Positions 45,742-55,800 of a DNA stretch of 64,000 bases are shown in pieces. Under the pieces are notes generated by a model. That model was given only the letters and a program-made list of their open reading frames with translations. It was not told the origin of the DNA and did no database searches. The stretch is from Actinernus sp. WN-2022 (lineage: Eukaryota; Cnidaria; Anthozoa; Actiniaria; Actinernidae): the NCBI GenBank assembly GCA_030867875.1, contig JAOWCC010000237.1, positions 8,243,713-8,307,712 on the forward strand, in the 5' to 3' direction. How positions within the stretch are numbered: position 1 is the stretch's first letter; every line of letters begins with the position of its first letter. The translations under genes and the position numbers were made by a program.

Positions 45742-47190
45742 TAATAAGCTTCAGTTCAGATAATGACATTCTCAGTAATGTTTTCTTCTGATGTGATAAT
45801 GGAGGTAAATTATCTCCAATTTCTTTTGGGATGGCCAAAGCAGTGTTGATAGTCGTGCCATTTATATTAATAGCACTGTATTTATATTAAAAGCACTGTA
45901 GGTAACTCAGGATTTAGTGGTCGATATTTGAATGTTTTCACTGCAGTGTGATAAATTGCTCTGATCGGATGACTTTTGCCAGCACCAGCACCTCCTGTGA
46001 GAAATGGGTGTATAGGCTTCACTTCCTCTGGCTTCAAGCAATTAAAGTTATTAACTTTATTTCTACACCATGAGAGAACAATATCATATGCAGAATGCTG
46101 TTCGGCATTCAAAGATCTAACACACTCACATAATACGTCATCAGTGATACTTGATGTCTGAGTCAGAAGTGCTGGTATTCTTTGTTGTGATTTTGAACTT
46201 AGGGTTAAATGTTCATTAAATGGATTATCCGGTGTTACATCATTGTCCAAATCTTGATTTTCTTGATCATTGATAGAATCATGTGTGTGTAGGTTTCTAC
46301 TGAATGGGTTGTCTCTCAGCATTTGTAGTGCAATATTTACTTCTTCTGCATTAGGTTCAAATATTCATCTGTTCTTTTGAACCAAAGCTTGTACTGAAGG
46401 TTCATGAAATTTCATCAAATAAGTTTTATATAAGCCAATGAGATCAGTAGACTCATCTCCCCATGGAAAATATAGCATGAGTAAATGATGAAAACCCCTA
46501 TCAGGCTGCTTATTTTTGCTTGGTGTGTGGAATCGTATTACAACCCTAACTTTTCTACACTTCATAATCGCATTGGTATTCAGCAATTTAATCTGATGAG
46601 GAAGTGGTGATTCATTATTATTATTATTTGCATGCTGTGATTGAATGACATCATCAGAAAGCACATCTGGCTGATCATCATTGATTTCATCAGGATTAGC
46701 TTCGTAATCTTTGTAGTAGTTGGCAGGAAATTCAGCTAAGCATAATTGATCAACAGTGGAGTTGAACTAAGGTCTGTTACAGTATCGTTCAATGATATTT
46801 GATTTATAACTGTCAGTACTGTCATAATCAAGTGCTTCCAACTCTTCTTGGCTTTTTCGCATGCGTAATCTGTTTTCTGGTAAATCGGTACTCGCATAGA
46901 TTGTTCCTGGAAATGTTTTCCTTAACCAAAGTTCAGGCATGCATCTGTAAACATACTCTTATGCACTGACTTCTCGAGAGGAGAGAAAAGTGGCACCAAC
47001 TTTTCCCAAGTTTTCTCTGACGTTGAAGTTAAGGTTCCTTGTTTCCTTTTGCTGCATTTCCAATGGCCTGCGAGCATTCAGTTTCATCTTTGGAGAAGTA
47101 GGAACAAACATAAGTTATGCATTTGTAATGATTTAAACAGTTTGCAAATCTACATTTGCTCTAAACCCTTTTATTCCAGCAATAAAGTAG
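45742..47190 (-). pseudogene. Helitron PIF1-like helicase, truncated
   Basis: Pieces in several frames read CMPELWLRKTFPGTIYASTD, KSNIIERYCNRP, LLNTNAIMKCRKVRVVIRFH, then RSLNAEQHSAYDIVLSWCRN, then HPFLTGGAGAGKSHPIRAIY with the Walker A motif. A last frame reads NGTTINTALAIPKEIGDNLP and SELKLIIIDEI with Walker B. Similarity ends there, about 45742. Stops and frame changes occur near 46770, 46340 and 45880. The helicase would unwind donor DNA in rolling-circle transposition. Confidence 0.75.
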
Positions 47191-47599
47191 TTATAACACG
47201 TTCCAGAGCAACGCTGGAGATTCCAAAGTTGCTCATTCTGGAAATATTTAATAAAAACTGTTAAAAATTACCCTTAGCCTTCCTAAAAATGGTAAAATGT
47301 TCTGATAATGACCATTTGTCTAACTATTTCTTATATGAGTTAGAAAAATATTGGATAAATCGAAAATATTCCCAAATGATGGGTTTCTAAGATAATAATA
47401 AATCAGCACATAATTTCCAAAAATGCACACATTACTCGCAGTTGAAAAAAAACTAAATAATGAATTAATTTGTTCAAGTAAATTACAAATTTCTGTGTCA
47501 GAAATACCAACATTTGCGTAAAATCTGCAAAGACCAGTGTTTCGAGAAAGAACTCGCCTCACTTGAGCAATATGTACCAAAAATTAGTCAGCCGTTGGA

Positions 47600-47895
47600 A
47601 ATTGCCACGAAGTCCTAATTTCCTTAGAAATTTCCAAGTCACACCACAAGACCAATTCCAAAATGTGGCATGGAAGTGTGGCATGAAAATTTGCAAGTCA
47701 TACCAAAAGATCGATCGCAAAGTATGTCACGGAAATTTCCAAGTCACACTACAAGACCAATCACAAAGTATGGCTTGGAAATTTCCAAGTTACACTACAA
47801 GACCAATCCGAACATGTGGCACTGAAATTTCCAGGTTATCCGAAAGTGTGGCACGAAAATGTCCAAGTCACACGACAAGACCAATCCCACGCTTT
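47600..47895 (+). repeat. Subterminal minisatellite, left
   Basis: Imperfect units of about 45 bp contain GGAAATTTCCAAGTCACAC, then ACAAGACCAAT and a variable AA.GTGGCA block. The same unit, inverted, fills 49377-49640. Confidence 0.85.
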
Positions 47896-47939
47896 TCATT
47901 AGTTTCATCTCTGCTTGATTCTATTTTCCTTTTTCTTCT

Positions 47940-49376
47940 CTGTTCTACAGCAACAATTTTTGAAAGAGAATAATATTTAGACAGACGGCATAAACTGTGG
48001 ACTACACTTATAGATTTAAAAACAAGAGTCCGAAGGTTCTATGTTTTAATTATCTTTTCAATTAAGAGCGACAATTACCACATGTAGCTTTCGTTTAGTG
48101 TTATAACCTTAGCTAGGGTTAGAAATTACTCAGATTCTACTTACATGTAGCATTTCAACTCATGATTCATGTACTTAACTTTTGCACGAATAAAGTCAGT
48201 TTATTGCAGTCATTGTGGTTTACAAGCAGTTTACAAGCTACTTTCAGAACCAAAATATATCAGTTTTGTTTTGTTAGTTTGCTGTTGAGAGAAATTTAAG
48301 TTACCGGTCGAGTTACAAATGACAAACAATTCACACGCTACAGATATTGTATACAGTGAAAGTAATCGTGATGTATCTGAAATGCCTTCTTTTAAGTAAT
48401 TCGCAATCTGTGTTTCTCACCATCATATGACATGCAACATCCTGAAAAGCTACGCATACTTACCTTCAAAGTGCGTGTAATTATGAACATTTCTATGAAG
48501 AACAAGGTTTACGAAGTTATAAAAGCAGATAGTGCGGTTTGTGCCAATATTATTTTTTAGCGCATATTAAATAACAGTAACCGTGATCCGATTGGTTAAA
48601 CTTGACACTTCGCAGATAGCGGGACATTCAATTCCATTCACATCTATGTGTTAGCCGACCGACGAACAAGCTCTGAATTCAAAATTTATTCAAGAAAGCA
48701 CCCATATTCTTATCACTTCGCCTTTCGACCTTTCCAAGTCATCGGGTGACGAAAAGTCCGATTTCTGGCGAGTGATGTTTCAGTTGTATTAAGCGTGACT
48801 CCCTACAGCCCCGAAATTGTCAACTACGTAATGTACTGAGAATCTTTATAGTATTCTGCTTCACATCTACAGGATTGTATCAGCGGATGGCTTTTAGCTA
48901 ACACTGGTATATTTTGGAACAGATGTTTGTACTAGAAATTATGTTGGCAAAACATTCATCATATAGATATTGGGAAGTTTCAGGCAATTGTTGTGTCGGG
49001 TTTGAAGACGTGAACAGCCGACTAAATTTCACTCGAAGACTGAATTTCTAACCGGACCTGAAACAATCATAGTTGATGGATGATCAAAGCCAGGACCCGG
49101 CTAATCCACAGATCGAATTGGAATTTTGCGTGGAATTTAGACTCAACCAAGACCCTACTCACAATGACGAAGTGTAGCCCAAAACAGCCACCAGATTAAG
49201 CAGAAAGTCGATTCAACAACGTCCCCTGCTAACAGAGGCCTCTTCGTCTATGTAAGGCATATGAGCCGGAAAGACCACTGCTAGCAGAGACATTCAACAT
49301 GGGCAAAGGCTAAACTTTCTTCAGTTTGAACTGATTGCCAAAGCAACGGCTGAAATTGGTCTTGTTAATTGCGACT
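47940..49376. other. Interior of the non-autonomous element
   Basis: No open frame of note and no domain recognised. Confidence 0.4.
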
Positions 49377-49640
49377 TCAAATTTCCATGCCACACTTTTG
49401 GCTTAGACTTTTAGTGTGACTTAAAAAAGTTCGTGGCACAGTTTCGGAATGGTCTTGTAGTGTGACTTGGAAATTTCCATGCCACACTTTGGAATTGGTT
49501 TTGTGACAAGTGTGACTTGGAAATTTCCAAGCCATACTTTGCGATCGGTCCTGTGGTGTGACTTGGAAATTTCCAAGGCATACTTTGCGATCAGTGTTAT
49601 GACTTGGAAATTTCCGTGCCACTTCGCAGTTTAAATATTT
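49377..49640 (-). repeat. Subterminal minisatellite, right
   Basis: Units contain GTGTGACTTGGAAATTTCC and TGCCACACTTTG, the reverse complement of the left array. Units differ by several substitutions and a few indels. Confidence 0.85.
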
Positions 49641-49810
49641 CAATTTTCTCTCAAATTTGCAACACCCCATTTTTGAAAGAAACGACTCTTAAAGAAAGAA
49701 AATGCCAGTTTTGTAACAGTTTGTGGATATTTAGAAAAATATAACATATTTTACTAAATCGTGCCAAAAAACGGTACTTTGGAATATCCAGCGTTGCTCT
49801 GGATCGTGTT

Positions 49811-50690
49811 TTATTTATAAAGCAACTATCAAGTGGCCTCGTTAGATACAAGTCAGAATCAGCAGAAATAGACAAGGCCCAGTAATATTGTACTCCTTTT
49901 TGGATCATATTCTGATGTGTTTGGATTTAAAGTTTCATTTATTTTCATTTTTACAGAAGTGAGAATTTCATTTGTTCTGTTTATTATATTCACTCTTTCA
50001 TTATCAGCAACAACATCTGACACTTGTTTTGCAACAACTGTTTGATCTTTAAAGAATTGACCAAAGTTAAACCTACATGGAATATTTTTATACTTTCTAC
50101 GAGTTTTAGAATGAGTGTGCTTTTGATAGGTTTTCACTAAATGATGTAATTCTGGTTCAGTTTTCTTCATTTGGTAGGTTTGCTTGTAAATGCTGGTCTA
50201 TAAACTTTATGTTGGCATCTTAATTATCAGCTGTTAGTGCGGGACAGTCTGAAGTCTAAATTAATGAATGTAGATGTGGTGATCCTCTCATTTGAAACTC
50301 AATTCGAAAAGTATAATAGATTATCTTACCAATGGGGTTAGCATTGCTTAGTAAAACATCTTTGAAGAATGTTTCAACTCTATATTGGAAGTGCTTAGCA
50401 ACAATATCAAGGTTAGGTTTAAGCAAAGAACACTTCTCATTATAAGAAAGAGGTTCGACTTCCTCGTCTTTCATATTTCTTCCCTTTGTACGAGTAATAA
50501 TTTGAAAAAGTTCAGGCCACCTAAGATCAGCACATGATAAGGTCATAAACCATGTAGGAATACCAAGTTGCTGTACCATTGCAACAACTTCATAGATACA
50601 TTTTTGCCAGTATGGTGGAGAGCCTGGAATTTGTCAATGACATTAACTTTTTTCAAAGCAATACTAATACTGTCTGATACCTTTTTTTGT
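49811..50690 (-). pseudogene. Helitron HUH replicase region
   Basis: The minus strand reads YEVVAMVQQLGIPTWFMTLS, then CADLRWPELFQIITRTKG, and the HUH motif in FQMRGSPHLHSLIW (H-x-H here). A frame break follows; the next frame (50170-49859) has LHHLVKTYQKHTHS and FKDQTVVAKQVSDVV, then YYWALSISADSDLYLTRPLD up to the insertion. The upstream part (50640-50690, TEQKKVSDSISIALKKVNVI) joins the exon before the foldback insertion, with a short deletion. HUH Rep would nick and ligate the ends; here it is broken by frameshifts and stops. Confidence 0.72.
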
Positions 50691-51386
50691 TCAGTAATGT
50701 ATGGGCCGCCGTTTTGGACATTTACGAACAGTATAAATAGATCCGTAACTTCAAATATTCATGGCAAACGTTTTATTGCGTGTAATTAGAATTCGTTTTT
50801 AATGCCAAACGTAAATTAACATGCTAAACATTTTTTCGTACACTTAATTTTCTTGTATAACCATGGCAAACTAAACTATGACACACATTCGGAACACAAA
50901 ACAAATATACGTGGTCTTTCTCAAAGATACATGCTATACTTTTCATTCCGTATGGTATGATGCACCACGCGCTTCACATGCAAACACACTAGGCCTCGCG
51001 CGGCTATCTCTCCTCGTGATCTTTCTTGTTCTGTGGCTGCTTCAAGATGGCTGATCGTCCAGAGAATTTCAGAGAAGCACTAAGCAACATCGCCCACCAA
51101 GCCAGATTGCTGCTGGCCGGAAATGCCAAGTACGCATGCAGCAGAGAAACTCACATCAGTTGCAAGCTTTCGTGTAACTATTTGTCCATAGCAGGACTTG
51201 ACGAAATTGAACCCTGTAAATCAGGGAACAGCTCCCTCATCTTTTCTCGAAGATCTTCCTCATCCATTCACTTGTCCAGGGGAAATCAGTGCACAACAAA
51301 CCCGTCATTTTCGAGGTGACAACAGGTTTGATGTGTCGACATAGCTTTTGTGCAGGAAGAGGGAAGTAGCACAAAATATTGATATA

Positions 51387-51572
51387 CTATAGACCCTATG
51401 CATAATTCCTGTTGACTTGCATGTCAACGAGGCTGGTATATTGAAATTGAAGCGCCCGGGAGATGTGTGAAATGCACTGAACGAATGTTCAGTAAAACAG
51501 TGCCATTAATTTGCTATGCTATACCAGCCTCGTTGACATGCAAGTCACCAGGACTAATGCATAGAGTCTATG
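51387..51572. mobile_element. Nested 186-bp MITE
   Basis: ATAGACCCTATGCATAATTC and GCATGTCAACGAGGCTGGTA are mirrored at the right end (TACCAGCCTCGTTGACATGC, ATGCATAGAGTCTAT). Arms of about 52 bp are imperfect. The core is noncoding. Confidence 0.8.
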
Positions 51573-51945
51573 CTGTCCTTCTTTGGATTCTGCGAAGGCG
51601 GATTCTTTGTATACGTAACAGTTCTAGCTGAGGCTCTCCTGCCCAGTCGACTATTTAATGTCGGAAATGAGCGAACTAGCTCTGCAGCTGCTGCTCTAGC
51701 CGGTCTTGTCGTTGGACATGGCTGATTCGTAGTTGTGTTTATTGTGCTGGTACTGCTAATACCGGAACAAAGTGATATGACTCACTAAGCCTCTGCTCGA
51801 TCGGCAGTACATTCCTATCGCTATAAATAGTATCCAGCAGTAATCTGGCTTGGCGGGCGATGTTGCTTAGTGCTTCTCTGAAATTCTCTGGACGATCAGT
51901 CACTTTGATCTTGAAGCAGCCACAGAACAAGAAAGATCACGAGGC
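51573..51945 (-). pseudogene. First-exon-like coding remnant in the right arm
   Basis: The minus frame from 51930 (or M in TDRPENFREALSNIARQARL) reads to 51739. After a frame change it continues ARAAAAELVRSFPTLNSRLG and RRASARTVTYTKN near 51600-51690. I recall similar starts in cnidarian proteins that end in HECT domains, but this is from memory and no HECT sequence follows. The left arm (51046-51115, +) encodes the same first block beginning MADRPENFREALSNIA. Confidence 0.4.
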
Positions 51946-52277
51946 GAGATAGCCGCGTGAGGCATAGGTACTAGTATATTTGAATGTGAAGTGGGCAGTG
52001 CATGATACCATACGAAATGAAAAGTTTAGCATATTTCAGAAAGACCACGTATATTTGTATTATGTTCCGAATATGTGTCATAGTTTAGTATAGCACGATT
52101 CTTTTAAGTTTGTCATTGTTATACAAGAAAATTTAAGTGAACGAAAAATATATATATAATTTTTACGTTTGGCATTAAAAACGAAATCTAACTACACGCA
52201 ATAAACAGTTTCCATTAATATTTGAAGTTACGGATCTATTTATACTGTTCATAATAATGTCCAAAACGGCGCCCCTT

Positions 52278-53965
52278 AATAATGAACTGAGTAAAAAAGA
52301 GGTACTCTGGATTTGTAGCAAATCTACCACTGTAATACAATAAGCGTACATTGAAATATTTAACTGGTGTTTTATCTCTCTCTGCTTTATATCCAAATAG
52401 TGTTGGAAATGCTAATTCTTCACAGTGTTTGTCAGTCATTAATGAGACAGGATGTTTCCTTTCCGAGGGGCAATATTATATATTTCATTTCCAGCTGACG
52501 AAGAGTTGTTGTTTTCTTGCTCAACAAGTATAGGGTGATCTGCAATTACGGACAGGTTTCACTAGTTGCTGCTATGTATTCATCAAGTGGATCATTCTTT
52601 CAGGAATATTTTCATGCTCACAGTTTCTCTCAATAGTTGTCTCACCTTCACAAGCATTAACAGAAACTGAACCTGAATGTTCTTGTTGTGGATCAAGAGT
52701 TTCAATGTTTTGTATGTCAACAGTTATGTTGTTATACAATGAATTGTTTAATTGTAGCCAATTCAGAGCATTAAGTATTAGTTGTGGGCGAACTGCTTGA
52801 AAATAGACTCCTCCAAACTCCAATTTTCGTTTTAGCTTCAGATTATGATTCCAGAACTTTCAGATGGGCGTGGCAACATATCACATACTTGTTCGCAGCT
52901 AACTGACACATTGCACCATTGATCTTCCTTTGTTGGCCTTGGCATTATTACTATTATTTTCAAACACTATTCGTTGAGCTGTCAATATACGTTCCAGTTT
53001 TCCTAATACAAGTTCAGAAGGAACGTCATCAACACCAACATTATTGTATACAGCCTGGCAAGGAATCACACTTTTTTAAATCTTCAAATGACAGTTTTGA
53101 CAAATGGTACTGTAGGTGTTTTGTGCCATATGTTTTATCTCTACTACAGATTTCCTGTAGAGCATTCTATTGCACACTGAGGAAATATAGTACTGACCTT
53201 CCCTTATAGATTTATTGAACAATGTAATATTATGTTCTAAATCCTGCGATGATTTAGCAGACTTCCTTCTATTATCAGTTGCCTCTCGTCGTTTTGTAAA
53301 CAATACCTGTTTTTCTCTCGATCCATTGATCTGTATTTTTCAGTGTTTTTAGAAAGCAATTATTTCTTTTTATCAGGATTTCTTGACTGATATGTTTTAG
53401 CTTGGTTATTCAAGTGCTGTCTTTTCTTTGCTGGCTCTATTATAGCATAATTTTCCATCCGGCGTTTAGCAATTAATTCTTTACATGATGCAGATTTATG
53501 TTTCCTCAATATTACTTGTCTTTCTGTCCTTGTCCGAATGCATGTGCACTTGATAAACTGTGTTTCGATCAAGCTGAACATTTTTCACAAGGACTTCATG
53601 AAGGGCATCGATGAGGTTGTTAATATCATAGACAACATGAAAGGTACATGCACTCTGTTCACTACTGTTATGTCCAAGCACAGCATAATTACAGTTTAAT
53701 TTGTCATAATCCCATTCTCTATTACTGCATCTAGTGTATCAGAATTCCAATTACTGATAATGGTCTTTATGGTAGAGAAGCAAATAGAATAAAATGATAT
53801 GGCACAACACTGTTTACAAGAGCAAAGCCTTTCATTGGCCTGTGTGGTCTCAGAATGTACGGGTGTTTGGTTATATTTATCCTGGTCTCTACCACTGTTT
53901 TCCCCTGTCGTTCTAGACATCGGCTGATCTACAATACGATGCATAGTAGAAACAATGAACTTCAT
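52278..53965 (-). pseudogene. Helitron N-terminal region
   Basis: In minus-strand order are LCSCKQCCAISFYSICFSTI (53965-53696), ACTFHVVYDINNLIDALHEV (53681-53496), a basic stretch LRKHKSASCKELIAKRRMEN (about 53500), KSIREGQYYISSVCNRMLYR (53303-53076), GGVYFQAVRPQLILNALNWL (52823-52572) and ELAFPTLFGYKAERDKTPVK with FATNPEYLFFTQFI (52439-52280). I recall this order from RepHel proteins of metazoan Helitrons with an OTU-like N-terminal domain. Frame changes lie between most blocks. It is broken by the foldback insertion at 52277. Confidence 0.6.
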
Positions 53966-54542
53966 CTACATGACCAATATGGATTACTCTACCTATTGTG
54001 AGAGGAACTATTTCTACCCAGCAAGTTTCTACTAATTCCATATGCAGATTTACTGGTAAGTCAGGATGGGGAATTGCATTCAGACTGTTGGATGTGTATA
54101 TAGCTGCACCACCAGCCATCGTTGGGGAATCGGTGTGAACAAAATTATAGTTTGGTACATCAATATTGGAAATAGTATGGTCATTGATTCGTGTTTGTGT
54201 TATGGCAACTATTTCTGGTTAGACGTTTAGGCATTACAAAAAGTCATGTAGGAGATCAATATTTTTTGGTAAACTAATAATATTACAATGAAATAAGGAA
54301 AACGTTTTACTTCCTGATTTATCTAGTATGTTATTAATTTTGGAGGCCGAGAAATATTGAGAGACAGGAGTATTAAGCATTAGATCAGAGTCACATTCAT
54401 CAAATTTGTCAGGATTAGTTATGATATTAAATAAATCGAGGTCAGAGTTCAGATCACACGACCGAGTCTCAGTTAATATACTAAACTGTCTATCATCTAG
54501 CGAGGAAAATGGTAGAATATCACTTACTTGATTTTCACTCAT
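53966..54542 (-). pseudogene. Non-LTR retrotransposon ORF2, endonuclease part
   Basis: ATG 54542 starts MSENQVSDILPFSSLDDRQF; at its end is FSLFHCNIISLPKNIDLLHD, the N-terminal strand of an APE-type endonuclease (HCNIRSL). Stops follow, then MAGGAAIYTSNSLNAIPHPD and VETCWVEIVP to about 53966. The rest of ORF2 (RT) is absent, cut where Helitron-like sequence begins. The endonuclease would nick target DNA for target-primed reverse transcription. Confidence 0.65.
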
Positions 54543-54572
54543 CGCTATGTGATGTTGTCTTGCACGTTACAA

Positions 54573-55080
54573 TTATTGGGAACAGTGTTCCAGAAACTCT
54601 TCAAAAGCATCGTGGGTTGTGAATCCATATGTCTGTGATATGTCATTCTCTCTGAGAAATATCTTGCCATTCGAGGTCCAGATGAGCTTTTTCCTGTACG
54701 TGGTTAGAGACTCATTTATGTATATTTTCGAAGGATTCCTAATGCTTTTACCGAGTTCTTGATCGACAGAAGGGATTTTTTTTTTGTAGTTTTACCGACG
54801 AGTAGTTTTCTTCTTTTGTATATTTCATCTCGCTTATCTTTTTGGTCTAACTTCACAATGATTCTGTCCTTTCACGTCTTGAATCAGGCAGTCTATGAGC
54901 TATGGAAATATTATCCTCGACTAGTGCGATATCTTCCTCTAAGCTTGACGTCAGATTGAGTGATCTGCGGTGTCTTTACCCTTACGCCAAATTCTTTGTG
55001 AATATCAGCTTGAGCTTGAATCCATTTTTCAAATGCATTGTTTAAATGCATTGTTAACTCGGCTAAACTCTACATCATAC
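54573..55080 (-). pseudogene. Non-LTR ORF1 C-terminal part
   Basis: The minus strand reads FEKWIQAQADIHKEFGVRVK near 55020, basic sequence with stops, then YINESLTTYRKKLIWTSNGK and IFLRENDISQTYGF to a stop at 54573. INESLT...WT.NGKI.LR is a block I know from ORF1 of L2/CR1-like elements. It directly precedes ORF2 on the same strand, so both are one element. Confidence 0.6.
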
Positions 55081-55388
55081 CACTCAAGTACTTTCTGATG
55101 TTCAGTTTTAGGTATAAGGGTGAGATATTCTACACTCAAATGCTCAGCTTCCTTTAAAGGTGCTATATCACGGTACTGCGCATGTGTGACAAACTGATGA
55201 TTTGTGAATTACGGTCTAGCCCGACAGTCATGTGGGGGTTTCCACTGACTAGTATATAAGTGACACCCAACTGCAAATACCCCTTGGCTGACTTGCATCA
55301 CTTTTCTTTCCCACCACATAGTACACTAAAAGTATTAAGTTTTAATTATCATAATGATTATTAAAATTTCCATAGAAATCCGCTTTAA
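55081..55388. other. No gene supported
   Basis: Noncoding region between ORF1 remains and the protease-like fragment. Confidence 0.3.
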
Positions 55389-55800
55389 TTAATGCTTGAA
55401 AGTAATGCATGGGACAGTGCCCAGATCATAGGGAATCTTATTGTAGGTCTGGAACCATGCTAGAAGTTCCCAGATGTTATTTGATGGTGCCATGGCCAGA
55501 AATGCACCACAGTCTCCATGGAAGTGGCTATCAAATAACAGAACCTTGTGCTGTGTTGGCACGAAGGCCACTGACCTGCCATTGATGACATAAATACAGG
55601 CTGTGTTTGGGATACTTCAGGCCTGCTTTATGTAAAATGGCAGGCTAGCTGATGTTCTTGAATGAGACTTGCAGGAATTTCTATCCCCACCTGAACTTGC
55701 CCCAAAGCTGAAAACTTGTTCAGCTCTGCAACAGCCTCTCTCACTCCATAAAGCTGCCCTGTGCCTCTGGAGCTCTTATCATAAAAAAATGTTTCCAATT
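55389..55800 (-). pseudogene. Papain-fold protease-like C-terminal fragment
   Basis: The minus strand reads SRGTGQLYGVREAVAELNKF and GIEIPASLIQEHQLACHFT, a stop, and in another frame SIPNTACIYVINGRSVAFVP, KVLLFDSHFHGDCGAFLAMA and NIWELLAWFQTYNKIPYDLG. The LFDSH block corresponds to VFDSH at 34570 and would hold the catalytic His. The N-terminal Cys region is missing. It lies just downstream of the 55961-60976 gene on the same strand and could be part of the same element. Confidence 0.45.

Larger units (their letters stand above)
47195..49810. mobile_element. 2.6-kb non-autonomous TIR element inserted in the Helitron
   Basis: The ends are inverted repeats of about 34 bp (AACACGTTCCAGAGCAACGC at 47195; right end 49777-49810). 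TTAT flanks both sides (47191-47194, 49811-49814). Removing the element and one TTAT restores continuous Helitron codons (minus strand CFIN|NYFIAGIKG). Subterminal minisatellites lie at both ends in opposite orientation. No transposase frame is present. Confidence 0.88.
50700..52277. mobile_element. 1.6-kb element with about 0.42-kb TIRs, inserted in the Helitron
   Basis: Left arm about 50702-51120 (GGGCCGCCGTTTTGGACAT) and right arm about 51850-52276 are inverted copies with indels. AGTAATG (50693-50699) and AATAATG (52278-52284) flank it, an imperfect 7-bp duplication. Both arms encode DRPENFREALSNIA just inside, in outward-in orientation. Between them lie a MITE (51387-51572) and a minus frame AAAAELVRSFPTLNSRLGRR. 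Confidence 0.8.
45742..53965 (-). mobile_element. Helitron (RepHel) interrupted by two insertions
   Basis: On the minus strand the parts run in Helitron order: cysteine-containing N-terminal region (53965-52278), HUH replicase (50690-49811), linker and PIF1-type helicase (47190-45742). Two later elements (50700-52277 and 47195-49810) separate the parts. The helicase stops right after the Walker B motif, so the 3' end is truncated, and neither the 5' TC nor the 3' CTRR hairpin end was found. Confidence 0.8.
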
